The position numbers were made by a program, and so were the translations under genes. The notes under the pieces are model-generated. The model had not been told where the DNA came from, made no database searches, and saw only the letters and a program-made list of their open reading frames with translations. Shown piece by piece: positions 37,201 to 49,106 of a DNA stretch of 64,000 nt. The stretch spans positions 54,147,463 through 54,211,462 of the forward strand of contig CM048554.1 of NCBI GenBank assembly GCA_026413225.1, read 5' to 3'. The first letter of the stretch is position 1, and the number at the start of each line of letters is the position of its first letter. Origin of the DNA: Otis tarda (taxonomy: Eukaryota > Chordata > Aves > Otidiformes > Otididae).

Positions 37201-38149
37201 GAAACCAACTCAGCAAGAGGTGGTAACACAGAGGAAAGATGTAGGGCTTAGAGCTTAGACGCTTAGCATCCACCTCTGGTCTTGCAGGAACAGTCCACTG
37301 CAGCGTGATATAGCAACAGGTTAGCGTGAAGAGGAGGTCTTAGTCAGGGCTTACACTACTATTCTGCAAACAAGGCACAGGCGAACCAGGCTGTGTTCCT
37401 GGGGTCAGGTAAAGACAGCAGGTGAGCTGCCTGGCTCAGATATTAATTTATGATATCTACTTGTGTTGAAGGCCCCAGTGGGGAACATTAACAGGAAGGG
37501 ATACAAATGATGCCCAAGATTGCACGCACGCACTTCTTTCTGAAAGCCTGAGACACCTTTTTCTCACTGGCACTCCACTGCTACTAGAAGAAGAACCTAT
37601 TTTTTTTATGATTGTGTATCAAGTAAGCCATCTTTTGTCATTTCTTTCCCAGTGTGATATGGTTCACGCTCTTATGGACTATTCCTCCCCTCATTTCCCC
37701 ACCTCCTCTGTGCTAAATCTTTCCTGCTCTTCTTCATCTGACAAAGGGGACCGCACACACCCAGCAAGCAGTGCCATACCAGTTGGGCCTGCTGTTGCTA
37801 AGAGACTAAGTGAAGAGAGACCCTGCCCACACAACTTCCCCAATATTCCTCCTCTTGCTACTCTCCATTCCTAAAGAGATACTGTTGATGTAACCTTGGT
37901 ATCAACAGATCCATAGGGTTGTTACGGGATCTTTTCTCCCCCTGACCAGCATTACTGTAGATGGCATGTCACTACAGAATTAGCAATGGTAGCAGATGCA
38001 AACTACTTTTTTTTGTGAGACACCACTAAGGCCAGAACAGGTAGGAGATCTTGCCACAGACTAGAAGGCACATGTAGACCAAGAGTGAGGTTCACAAGAA
38101 TATCCTTGGAAAGCCAAGCTAAGAGTGGGCCATTAGAGGTCCCAGCAGC
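31266..38149. other. Intergenic sequence, no supported gene
   Basis: About 7 kb of AT-rich DNA with no recognised exon or transposable element. A 15-base near-perfect duplication (gctgctggtccctt) is at 32510-32543 and an A run at 33732-33746. Confidence 0.45.
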
Positions 38150-38222
38150 TGGCAGAGTGCTGGACTGGATGCTCTACTGCAGGAAGTCCTTCCGAGTGTT
38201 AATAATTATGATTTTATGTCAG
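38150..38222 (+). repeat. Ancient CR1 3'-end fragment
   Basis: 'gtgctggactggatgctcta' ... 'aggaagtccttccgagtgtt' ... 'aataattatgattttatg' follows the CR1 terminus GGTTGGACTAGATGATCT...AGGTCCCTTCCAACCC...ATTCTATGATTCTATG with many changes. It is clearly older than the CR1 copies at 3.6 and 13.6 kb. Confidence 0.55.
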
Positions 38223-41070
38223 TGTTCAGATCGCTTATCTTTTCTGTTCAGAAAGCAGGGGAGTTCATTCTGACAATATTTCTGGCAGAAGTCTTTCTTG
38301 TGCCTATAGAAAGGATAGCAAGCTCCAAATGATAACAAATTATTGACATGGGAAAATATGCGGGAAGTTTTTAAAACTCTCCTGAAGTATTGTCATGTTG
38401 CTAGGCTGACAGTTATCAAATCACTTCTGTTCCTGACAGTAGTGACAGACTTTTGCAGAATCATAATAGCTCACAATTGTGAAGCCTATTTGCTGCCTAT
38501 ATCTTTCAGGCATGCAGCCTGCAACTTGCTAGATTTTTAGTTCTCCATTAAATTGGGGTCAGTGATGAATATGCGTAGAGAGGGTTCAACCATCATATCA
38601 GAACCATGTCATATGTGAATAGGTAATGTCATAATACCTTCGTATGTGCACAGAAATAGCTAGGTTGAAAAGCCTTCCGGCTGAACAGAAGGCATATGGA
38701 CAACAGATTATGGAGACAGAGAAAAAACTATCTCAAAAACGATTAAAGGTTAGGAACTGGCGAATGAAGAGCTCCAGGTCTATGAATTCCTTTTACAGAG
38801 TGAGTGGAACTTGGGATACAACAGTGAACAGCTTCAGAATTACCCTTGAGAATTTAGTTCATTAACAAAAGGGAGCAAAGAAAGATTTGAGACCTGCCAG
38901 TCAGAACCTGGAAATTCTGTTCTGTCTTGGCAAGTTTAACTTTTCACTCATGAGCAAGACAGACAGACATCAAAGAGACCACCCTAAAATGGGCACAACT
39001 AGATGGCACCCTGGCCATCCGCTTGTGCCTTTGTCAACAAGGCTGAAAAGCCTTCCCCAACTCAGATCACATCTCTTTGCATAAATATCTAAATAGAGTG
39101 ATCAAATCTTCTGTTGACCTTCCCATGAAGGCCTGTTTTATACTCTTGGATAATTTGAAAGTGATTTTAAGGATTTTTTTGATTAGATCTGTCTGTCTTG
39201 GAAAGATAAAGGCCTAACTCCATTGTGTTTCAACTGGAATAAAACATGGCATCTGCAGCCTACTGCAAAACAATCTACAATCACAAGCATTCCCCTTCCA
39301 TGTGCAGGAAAGTAATTTGGGATTAAAATCCCAGGCAGACTACCTGTGGTGAGTAGCAATCTATATTAAGAGGCAAAGAAATCAGAAGTGCATGGGAAGC
39401 TGATGAGCAAAGCAGGAAGTGGAGACTGACAAATGCTTCCTCTGACGAAGGACAATTATAGTTAGCTGGAGAACTTGGCATGTTTGAGGGGACAGCTCTA
39501 TAGAAGGGTAGAAGGGTAAATTATATACAGAAGAAGCAGACACTGATAAAACAAATTTTCTGCGCAATGTTTAGAAGGAACAGGGAATGTGGAGAAGATG
39601 CCAAGAACAGCCATACATTTTCTAGGGAAGAAAACAGAAATACTGTCAGAAGTTGAGATCATGCCAAAAATAGTTATAAAATTTTTTAGAATGTCACAAG
39701 GCTGACAAAACATCAGGGCCAGATGGGATCTGTCTCAGAAAAATCAAGCAATTAACTAAAAAAAAAATAAAAATTAAAGCAGTGTTTGAATCAAAAGACT
39801 GAGGTCCATCATACTTCACCCTGCCAGTTTCACATGGGCAACTGAGTGAAATAAGCCCTGCACAGCCTCAGGAAAAGGCCATTCTGAATGTGCCACAAGA
39901 AGGTAAAACTCAGGAGGATCCAGCTTCTCACAGGGGGAAAACTTCACACAGGTGCAGCCACTCTAACCCTTCATGTGCAAGGCAGCTGTCTCAAAAGGCA
40001 GTATGTACCCCTGGGGAACACTGCTGTGCACAGCACTTTCTGTTGGTAGCAGAGGAAGAAGGATGTGGACACTGTCCTGGGACAAGAGCATTAAAAAACA
40101 GGCAGAGAGACCACAACAGAAAAGGACCTGGTGGGCTGGAGAGGTGCTAGTGCAGACTGAGGTTTATGAGGGACACAGGAACCAGGAAGAAACCCACAGC
40201 TTGACTTCCACAGTGAGGGGGTGGATACAGAACGGAGGCATTAATTAAGGACACACAAGAACCACTCAGGAAGTTACGACTTCATTAATGATGACTAGAT
40301 AGAGAATCATACTTAACAAATCTGTTGAGCATGGATTTTCCACTTTAATTGGGCATTAGAAATGCTCTTTTAAATGCAGTAAAATCTAATATAGAAGTCT
40401 GTTCAAAAAGTAAGCAGACAGGGCCCACGGTTCTCAAGTAACTGGAGTAAGGGTTTCATAAGAGAGAACAGGAACTTCAGATGTGTACTGGTCTTGCAGA
40501 TAAAATACTAGGATGCATAGGGTGAGATCATGGGATTGAATCTCCCAGTCTCTGGTGACATGACTGGGCAGTTCCCTACAACATCATTAATAAGATTTCC
40601 AGCTGGCTCAGCCAGCATTCCTATAGACCCCTAGAGAATCGTATGCTGGAGTGAGATTTTTGCCAGCTATTTGCGACACAGAGCCCAGTGCATGTGTCCT
40701 CAGCATAGACCTCTAAGCCTCCTTTAGCACAGAAAATAGCTTTGGGATGGAGAGAGCCAACAACAACTGCAATCTCTCTGGGACAAAAAAAAAAGAAAAA
40801 GTTTAGATGAAATTAGGCAGTTTTATTCAAGGGTGGAAAACTGCAGGCTATCTTCTCTCCCTCCACCTTTGAAAACCAAAAGCAGCTATGCTGTTTTCTT
40901 TCTCTGAGCTCACCATAGTCCTCTATCCAGAATCTATCTACCTGCTACTCCTCTTTGCCTGGGAAATTCAGAAATGTAATAATCTCCACGGTAAACACTC
41001 CTCTCAGGGCTTAGAGAATACTTCCTGCCCAGTCCCCATTGCACTTGACTCATCTCTCTAAATTAATGTA
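38223..41070. other. Intergenic sequence, no supported gene
   Basis: No exon, RNA gene or named repeat recognised. Short A-rich runs occur at 39757-39778 and 40787-40800. Confidence 0.45.
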
Positions 41071-41074
41071 CCAG

Positions 41075-42217
41075 TGTCGTAGTTCAGTCCTGATGGGGAC
41101 CAGACTGCGCAGTCTCTCTCTCACTCCCCCCACCCTCTGAGAGAATAGGGGGAGATGATATAAGGAAAAATGGCTCGAGGTTTGAGATAAGGACGGGGAG
41201 AAATCCTTAAAGTTACCATTATGGGCAAAACAGACTCGACTTGGGGAAAAATACTCATTTATTTCTAAAACTAGCAGGAGAATGAGACAGGGAACAAGAT
41301 AACCTCCCTCCACCCCTCCCTCTTCCCAGGCTTAATATTATCTCTACTACCTTCCACCCCCCCAAGCAGCACAGGGGGGAAGAGGGAATGGGGGTTGCAG
41401 TCAGTTCATCACACGTTGTTTTATGCCGCTGCTTCGTCGTCGGGGGAAGAACTCCTCGCATTCCTCCTCTGCTCCATCGTGGGGTTCCTCCCACGTGCCA
41501 CAGTCCTTCATGAAACTGCTCCGGCGTGGGTCATCTCTTCCACGGGGTGCAGTCCCTCCAGAACAGCTGCCCCAGCAGGCCCTCCACGGGCCACAGCCTC
41601 CTTCAGGCATCCACCTGCTCTGGCATGGGGTCCTTCACAGGCTGCAGATGAATCTCTGCCCCTCTGTGGACCTCCATGGGCTGCAGGGGGACAACCTGCT
41701 CCACCACGGTCATCACCACAGGCTGTAGGGGAATCTTGGCCAGGAGCCGCATTACTCCTCCCCCTCCTTCTTCACTGACCTTGGCGTTGCAGCCGTTCCT
41801 CACAGCAGGCTGGCAGATGCCCCTCAGGATCCTCTTTACATCTCATTCGCTTCTCATCTCCTCTCCACTTCTTGCAGCCAGGCCAGGCCGAGTTGGGCCC
41901 AGTTGGCTGCCCAGCGGGAGGCCAGAGGGTGAGGCCTGCAAGGCCCACAAGGCTCACACCTCCCCCTCTCTGCCCCCGCTCAGCTGCTTCACATCTTCTT
42001 CTCCTTCTCGTCTTTTTTTTCCCTGTTTTCCCCTTCTTAAATATATTATTGCAGAGGCGTTATCACGGGACATTCTGCTACCAATTGGCTTGGCCTTGGC
42101 CAGCAGTGGGTCCGCCCGAGGTCCGGCCGAGTCCACTGAACAAAGGGGAGCGACTTCTAGCAGTTTCCTACAGAAGCTACCACCTTAGGCCCCCCCTCAC
42201 TAAACAAAACCAGAACA
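41075..42217 (-). mobile_element. Solo LTR, avian endogenous retrovirus, family A copy 2 (1143 bp, inverted)
   Basis: On the minus strand the element reads TGTTCTGG (42217 backwards) to ACTACGACA (ending at 41075). It aligns end to end with copy 1 at 19840-21002 with only scattered substitutions and small indels; by eye identity is about 95 percent. One difference is loss of about 16 bases (the gaatttttcttgtgag region of copy 1 near 20250-20270). The tandem GGAGCAG modules and TATTTAA are kept. The flanks ACCAG (41070-41074) and ACAGG (42218-42222) do not make a clean 5-bp duplication. No internal retroviral sequence is attached. Confidence 0.93.
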
Positions 42218-44906
42218 ACAGGTATACCCTTCCTGTGAGTGAGAATAACTTGCAAGGAGATTGGCAAATGCAACGTTAATCTCATTCTAGATTAAAAGGA
42301 ATTTAAGCAGGTGTTTTTCTATGCTAAGAAATAATTTAAATCCTCCAGCTCCAGCAGGAGAGACAGGAAAGAAGTGGACAGAGCTTAGGAAGAAAACAAT
42401 TACCTTAGCAAGCTGTAGTTTACACTAATAGTGTATTGCTAGCACAAGAACTCTTTTACAGTTAGATGAATTGCTAGAACCAGCCTCCCTCCCCACACAT
42501 CCTTCCTTGAGTCCACTTAAAACAGGACATTCAGTCCCTTTACATGCTGCTAATATCAGCTCCCATTGCCCAAGAAGCAGCTTCTGTCATTACTGCCTTC
42601 TTGATTACGACAATCTTCACTTTTACATTGCCAGCTCTTGCCAACATTACTTAGGTACATTATGCTTCAAGAGGCTTCGCAATTTCTTCTTTTGCTGAAC
42701 AAGCTTAAAAATACCATTTTTCTCCTATTTTAATTGCTAATAGCCATGGAGCATTGCTACAATTTGCAGCACTGTGTTGCATGTCAATGTAGAATTTACA
42801 AAAAGGGTGAGTACTGCCTCAGAAAATTAAGCCCACTATTTGCTCATAAGAAAGAGAAAGACTTGGCAGCACCAGAGAACATTCATGTTGCAATAAGTAC
42901 TTGACAGTACATAGATAAAACTTCTTCTTCTTGAACATAGTGAAAGACCTGCTGAAGCATTTGTGAACAGGTCAGTCTCTAGTGAGAGGCAGCAGAGGAC
43001 ATAGGTTCTGCACAGGTTTTTACATACCAAAGAGAGATTCCCCTGTAGCTCACAGGATGACTTCTCCACTGCGTCCCATCCCTGCTGGAAAGCTTGAAGT
43101 CCATTGGGGTTATATCATAAAACCCATGAGACCCTTACATTTCACAGCCCATCAATAATCTCAAGAAAGCATTCCTCAGGTAAAACCTGTAATCTGTTCT
43201 CAGCAAGACTGGTTAAGACTGCTAAACTCCTGGTGAGGATATCTACACCTTGGAACAGAACAGAGATCTCCTGCTGTCCCACAAAGCGCTGGACAAAAGC
43301 CTTCAACATGGACCAGAGTCCATGCAGCCATGTTTAAGAGAATGTAAAACTCCTTACAATCCATGCATAAGATTCCCCATCCTACTAAAAATCCCTGAGC
43401 TAACCAGCAGTGCTTACCGCTTATGCCTGTTCAGATGTGACCTATGTCACAGTAGCTGCTGATTTCCATCCAACTGAGACTACAAAGCTATGGACAACTG
43501 TAGCAGAGAAACAAGGACTGAATAGCTCATACTTTCTGGACTTCTAACTAATTTTTTAAATTGGTCCCTCCAGATAAGGGGTAGAACAGTATGAGAAAAG
43601 CATGCATTTCCACTGTTCTCGTGTTTGTAAATAGAGGATTTCATTCCTCACAGCTGTCAAATAGATGGGTACCTTTCTCCAGGATCAAAATTTATGTATG
43701 CTGGCAAATCAGCCTCTGTCAGCATCACGATTCAAGCAAATCTCCAGAAAGGGGAGCAGCATATGTTTCTCTATTTCACAGCTTTCTGAAAAGGCTGTCT
43801 TAAAATACGTAACATTTAATCCTGCCTGAACCAGCTTTTATTGAGAAATAAAAAATATTATATAAGTGGCAAGAAATTTGATCTGAGGAGTAATTTCACT
43901 TAAGGCAGAGCATGATAGCTTTGCAATAGTTTGCCTGATAGACTGATGTTCTCAAGTCACAGATCATAATTTGACTCCCTCAGACATCATGTAAGAGAAA
44001 CAGTTTGTACACGAAAGCTTCCTGCCTCATCTCATACTCATACTAGAAAAGATGTCCAAGATTAACGACCTTGAGGAAGTCAATCCAAGTGTACAAGGAA
44101 GGGAATATGGGCTGCCCAAATACTGCTTTGAGTTGTAAGTCAGATACCCTAATGATGCACATGACAGCACATGACTGTCTGACAGCTTTCAGATGGAAAC
44201 AACTTATGAAGTCTCAGTGCCTTGGCAGTCCAGTCAGAACAGTCTACATGGACCACAAGTGGTACTTAATGAATAAATCCTCCGTCTACACAGAGGTACA
44301 TTTGCCTCTGTGAAGAAGTAGGGATCCCCAGCCCCAATTTCAGCTGATACAATGGATTTGTTAATGACACTGTTACATCTGTGATCCAGTAAGTCTAATC
44401 TCCTGCACATGAATGGAATTAATTGATCTTTTCTGAAAGGAGAAAGCTGGACTCCTTGAACCAAACTCTGCTTCCAGTCACAACGCGTGGAGCAATGCTG
44501 GATTTACAGTGGCTGCTGGAGTACAGACTGCAGGGCTCCTCCTGCCCCCAGGGGAGTGTTCCTGAGCAGCATCTCTGCTTGGCTCCTTAGTGTCTTTGTT
44601 AATAACACTTCTAATTTGATTTGTGTTTGGGTCTATTTTTGCATCTCTCTTAACATGCTTGGATGATACTTAAGAAGACTGCTTTGGAAAGGCTCCAAGC
44701 TCAGGAGTGGGGTGTATTTCAAAGTGAAGGACCCCTGGTTACTGTAGGTATGTCATTGGTATTCAGTTTAAAGGTTTTCTCCCTTTCCGAAGCCAGAGGC
44801 CAACTGCACTGTGCCCAGTCCTTAGAACACTGTAACAGAGAAGCACCATCCTTTCATTTCACAGGATCTCTAATTCCCCATTAACCATATAAGAACAAAG
44901 TAAATA
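42218..44906. other. Intergenic sequence between two LTRs
   Basis: No retroviral coding sequence is present between copies 2 and 3 of LTR family A, which are also in opposite orientation, so they are not a provirus pair. No exon was recognised. Confidence 0.5.
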
Positions 44907-44911
44907 CTAGT
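44907..44911. repeat. Target-site duplication CTAGT, left copy
   Basis: Exactly repeated at 45335-45339 on the other side of the short LTR. Confidence 0.85.
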
Positions 44912-45334
44912 TGTCCTGGTTTTGTGAGCAGGGGGGGCTACAGTGGCAGCTTCTGCAGAGAAGCTGCTGGAAGTTTCCCCTTTGTCTGGTGGACCCAAGC
45001 TGGGTCTAGGGCGGACCTGCCACTGGCCAGGGCCAAGCCAAGTAGTGACAGTGATAACACCTCTGTGATAGCATATTTCAAAGTGGAGGAGTGCAAGGAA
45101 GTTGATATTTTTTTTCTCTCATTATCCTGCTTTGGTTTTACTATTACTACATTGAAATAGTTTTCCCCAAGTTGAGTCTGTTTTGCCTATAACGGTAACT
45201 TTAACGATCTCTCCCTGTCCTTATCTCAAACCTTGAGCTTTTTATTATATTTTCTCTTCCCCATTCCCTCAGGGGGTGGAGAGAGTGACCGAGAAACTGC
45301 ATCACTTGGTCCTGAGCAGGGCTAAACTACAACA
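44912..45334 (+). mobile_element. Solo LTR, family A copy 3, short form (423 bp)
   Basis: Begins TGTCCTGGTTTTGTGAGC and ends AAACTACAACA, with a perfect 5-bp duplication CTAGT at 44907-44911 and 45335-45339. Its first ~170 bases match the 5' part of copies 1 and 2 (gcggacctgcc.ctggcca, ataacacctctg), and its last ~190 bases match their 3' part (ttttccccaagt, gtctgttttgcc, tgtccttatctcaaacc). The central ~740 bases, including the tandem GGAGCAG modules, are missing. Because ends and duplication are intact, the deletion either arose inside the LTR after insertion or marks a short subfamily. It is more diverged from copies 1 and 2 than they are from each other. Confidence 0.9.
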
Positions 45335-45339
45335 CTAGT
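45335..45339. repeat. Target-site duplication CTAGT, right copy
   Basis: Exact match to 44907-44911, directly after the CA end of the LTR. Confidence 0.85.
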
Positions 45340-48229
45340 ACAAGCAAGGAAAGAAGAAAAAGTTATTCTACAACAGCAGGGCAGACTCATACAACCAGCT
45401 GATCTGGAAGTTCCCTTTGGCCTGACAGCACTTCCCTTACCCTTTAGTGTATAACTAAAGACCCATACCTGAAAAAGGTTTGAAATGCACCTTGTTTATC
45501 CACTGTGGGAAGCCTATGAAGGGAAAACTTCCTGTTATAAAACCTCACATGGCAGCTCCTTGAAAGTCAGCTAGTAACTACAACATAAATGCTGCCTTCT
45601 ACTCTCAGGGACATTAGCCTTCTCTACAGGGAATTTGGTGGCCATGAGCCACATCTTGGAGTCCTCCAGGCCTGATGCATATAAAACTCTGGGGATACTG
45701 CTCAAAGGTCCAGCATATACTGCCTGTGGACGTTGCTGTGGGAAGTATAACTGACCACAAAGGCTTCATAATAAGACCACTAGCTTCTCTCAATCAGAAG
45801 GCTCAGCTTAAATCTTGACAGCACTGAGATAAGGCTATTTCACAAACTGGTTCTCGCTTGCTTATCAAGGACCTGGCAACTATAGGTACTCTTTTCAAGA
45901 CTAAAGAAGACAGAGGCCAGACTTCTTTGGTTTTAAGAGTTACAACAGTGCGTAAAACATCTGCAGGAATCCTGCCGTCTTGTTGCCATCCAGCCCAACT
46001 ACAATGCCTACTCTTTCAGCAGACATCCAGGAGATTAAGGTATGTCAGCTTCTCAGACTATTAAGTGTCCTCCCTTGAGGCACAGCTACAGAGCTTGTCT
46101 TCAGTTTTACAGTGCTTGCCTCCTGCACTACTGGAGAAGGCTTGGGGAGGATGTGTCCCCAGTCCCGTATGTCAATACACTGGTGCTACAGTGGCATGCC
46201 AGGAGAGTTCTGCAGTCTGAAACACCACTTTGAATTCAGTTTGGGTTTCCTCCCTGGCTCCCGTTTTTTGTTTCAACTGCAGACAAATAGTGTTATGCAT
46301 ATTGGTTCTGTGAGCTGTTTTCATGCTGAGAAGTGAAATGAGTATTTCAAAGACCAAATTTGAAGACATGTTAGTATTCTTAATACTCAAAAATATTACT
46401 GCTTTTTCTAAGTCATAACCTCATTCTCCTCAAAAAAAAAAATCAGCCCTGGGTCACACTTTTTTACGCCGGTCCCAGCTTACTTTTTCATTGATGATTG
46501 TCTTTCCTCACTTAAGTTCTCCAGCGCATAGCATCTTGTCTCCTGAATAATGGAGTGCACATGAGTGCTCAGTGCGAGATGGTTTGCATCGTTATCACAC
46601 ACCACTTGAGAAGCTGGAACAATCACAGTAGAGTAATGTTGCTACCAATTCACTTGTTTAGAGAAGCTTAGAAATGTCACAACTTGTTACACGATGGTGT
46701 CTTTAATGTACTCTGAGTCGGTCATAACTTTTGCCTTAGGCGCCTGAGAACTTCCATGAACACCGGGCAGTACAAAATTAATGATGCAGTTCAGCCTAGA
46801 AGCGGCTGCATTTTAATAGCGAGTAGAGTAAGCCTTACATATTGCCAACTAATCTGAAAGAAGTAAATGAATTAACTCACATTTGTCAAATGCTTTGAGA
46901 TCTTCCAAGAAAATGTTCCATAAAAGCACAACCTGTTATTAAGTATTGCTGACAAAATATTGTTTTAATTAATCTTAGTCTGTGATTTTCTATTTGGGCT
47001 ATTCGCACAATGGCCTTTTGCTTGCTTTTAGTGTAGGTAAAGTGGGCTCACCCACACACAATTTCCAGAACCTTTATCAGTTCATAATCTGGTTGGGACT
47101 ATCGAGAATTAGATCACTGCAAGTTATTGATAATGTTCCAAGTGTGGATTCTGCTTTGTACAGGCTCTAATTAGTAGATATTAATACCACAAAGATTCCT
47201 CATCTGACTGTAGTTTGATCAACCAGCAGAGAAAGACAGAACTCATGGCAGTTATATCAGATGTTTCCAAGAGAAACGCGCAGCCCTCCAATAGCTTTGT
47301 GTCTAGGGGCTGTCATGAACTATTTTGACAGAAATCAATGTCACCATAAAAAAAAAAAAATAGTCAAGCCAGGTTGCCCAATATGCTCCAGAAATATGTC
47401 TAAACCATGTGTTTAATCAAAAAGAAGTTAGAGGATTTTTGGATGAAAGGCACTCTGTAGATAAGCAAAGAAAATCTGTTGTTCAAAATAAGAGATTTTA
47501 CACGGGATGCCTATGTTTTTATGGTTCAGAACCCAGCTATTAGAAAAGTAAAAAAATATAACCTAGGAACAGGATTCTGCATCTGTGTCATTTCACTTAC
47601 GTAACTTTTTCATTGTACTAACTTCATTGTACCAATTTGTACTGAAATCAATTAACTGTTGAATCACGTATCTATCAGGTGGCAGTCCAGTGGCATATAC
47701 AAAGCACGTCAACATTTTCTGCTGGGGTGTAAATTCCTAGCAAGAGTTCCTCAGCAAAACTACAGCTTTGAAATGTGCAGCAAGACACAGGCTACCCTCT
47801 ATATCCTATGCAAAAATCCTGTGGGTGTGTCACACAACATTTTATATCAGGATTAATGCCTTTAATATTTTTACTGCTTTCTCTGCTGAACCTTGTCTGC
47901 AATGACTGGCCCCGTCATCGTTTTTAGCTACAGACTCGTTCAAGTTCTGTTACTGTTTCATCCATTAAACTGTCGAACAATCATCGCCAGCCCTGCAAAG
48001 GGATATTTCACCGAGTGAATCAAGATAGATTTTCACACCGTCCCGAACTGCGATTAGCTTTTCAGGGATTTATTTTTCTCTTCTCTTCCTTCTAATTGTT
48101 GTGGCTCTCCTCCCTTACCCCCCCCCGCCCCCTTACAGCAGGGTTTTGCAAACAATAAATGAGTGTGCGTTTAGTTTACACCTTTTCTTACACCTGCTAT
48201 TTTTAAAACCGCACAGGGCATTATTTATC
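45340..48229. other. Intergenic 5' flank of STUM
   Basis: AT-rich sequence leading to the CpG island. It contains an L3-like tail (46881-46945) and A runs near 46431-46441 and 47349-47360. A C-rich tract (48119-48132) lies just outside the island. No exon recognised. Confidence 0.5.
46881..46945 (+). repeat. Ancient LINE/SINE 3'-tail-like relic (L3/CR1 type)
   Basis: 'tcaaatgctttgagatcttc', 'aagaaaatgttccataaaag', 'cctgttatt' follows GTAAAGCGCTTTGAGATCC...GAAAGGCGCTATATAAGTGCAA...TTATTATT. Same family of tail as at 26636-26694. Confidence 0.5.
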
Positions 48230-48913
48230 ACCGCTTCCGCGCTCCCTCGCATTGAAACGGCTTTTCCCCTTCCCAAAGGTTAAAGCGAGCAGCCCCTCGC
48301 CCTCTCCTCCCCTCCCCGGCGGGTTTGGGTGACCAGCAGCCTGCCGAGGAGTGCACCCCCTCCCGGGGCCCGCCATGCAGCCGCGCCCGGGAAGCGCGCT
48401 GGGGGGCGGCCGGCTTTCCCCCGCCGCTCACCACACCGATTTCGGACGAATCGGACAAATTTCGGTGCCGGCACACGAGCCAGCGGGACTTCGTGAAAGA
48501 CCGGGCAGCCCTAACAGGAGGGGTGCGAGGCGGCGGGGCAGTATGGGGGCGGGGGAGACGTTGGGGGGCAGCGCGGCCGTTGGCCCAAACCGCCTCAGGC
48601 GCGCGGAGCTTTTCGAACGGTGGTAACGGACCGCGGAGTAAAGCCGAGGCGGGAGGCCTGACCCGCGTGGCCGGCACCCGGGGCTGGGGGGGGTGGGACG
48701 GGGCACACGGACGCAGAGGGAGCGGCGCCACCGGGGCGGGAACGGTGGCGGGAACCAGCGAGGGGCGGGGGCAGGGGAGGGGTCCGCGCCGAGGGGCACT
48801 CAGGCGCGCGCGCGCAGGCGGGGCCGCGCGGCGGCGGCGGGAGCGCGCGCGGCGGCAGCTGGGAGCCCCGCCGAGGGCACCGCCAGCCTCGGCCGTGCCG
48901 CGCCGCGCCGGCC

Positions 48914-49100
48914 ATGGATCCCTTCCCCAAGGAGGGCGAGAGTGCGGCGGCCGGGGAGCCCAGCCGGGGGACCGCCCCCTCCAGCGGGGTGGTGGTGCAG
49001 GTCCGGGAGAAGAAGGGGCCCCTGCGCGCCGCCATCCCCTACATGCCGTTCCCCGTGGCTGTCATCTGCCTCTTCCTCAACACCTTCGTGCCGGGGCTGG
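48914..49100 (+). CDS. STUM: STUM (stum homolog) first coding exon, partial gene
   Basis: Encodes residues 1-62 and the first base of codon 63 of the STUM/Spec3-family membrane protein, about 140 residues in human. Residues 1-24 are a variable acidic/Ala/Ser-rich N terminus. From [17 protein letters not shown] (23-39) into [20 protein letters not shown] (41-60) the sequence is essentially that of mammalian STUM, and the second block is the first hydrophobic, probably membrane, segment. The ATG at 48914 has a good context (gccggccATGG) and matches the known start. The exon ends at a GTAAG donor (49101), giving a phase-1 intron. In Drosophila, Stum is a transmembrane protein needed for mechanical sensing in proprioceptive neurons; the vertebrate role is poorly known. 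The remaining exons lie beyond the window. Confidence 0.94.
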
Positions 49101-49106
49101 GTAAGG
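49101..49106 (+). other. STUM: Splice donor of STUM intron 1
   Basis: GTAAGG directly after ...GGGCTGG. It splits the Gly63 codon after its first base, matching the conserved VPGLG sequence of the family. Confidence 0.9.

Noticed and set aside
19840-45334. LTR copies 1-3 as flanks of a provirus
   Set aside because: Orientation (+,-,+), separate target duplications and absence of any gag, pol or env similarity between them show independent solo LTRs.
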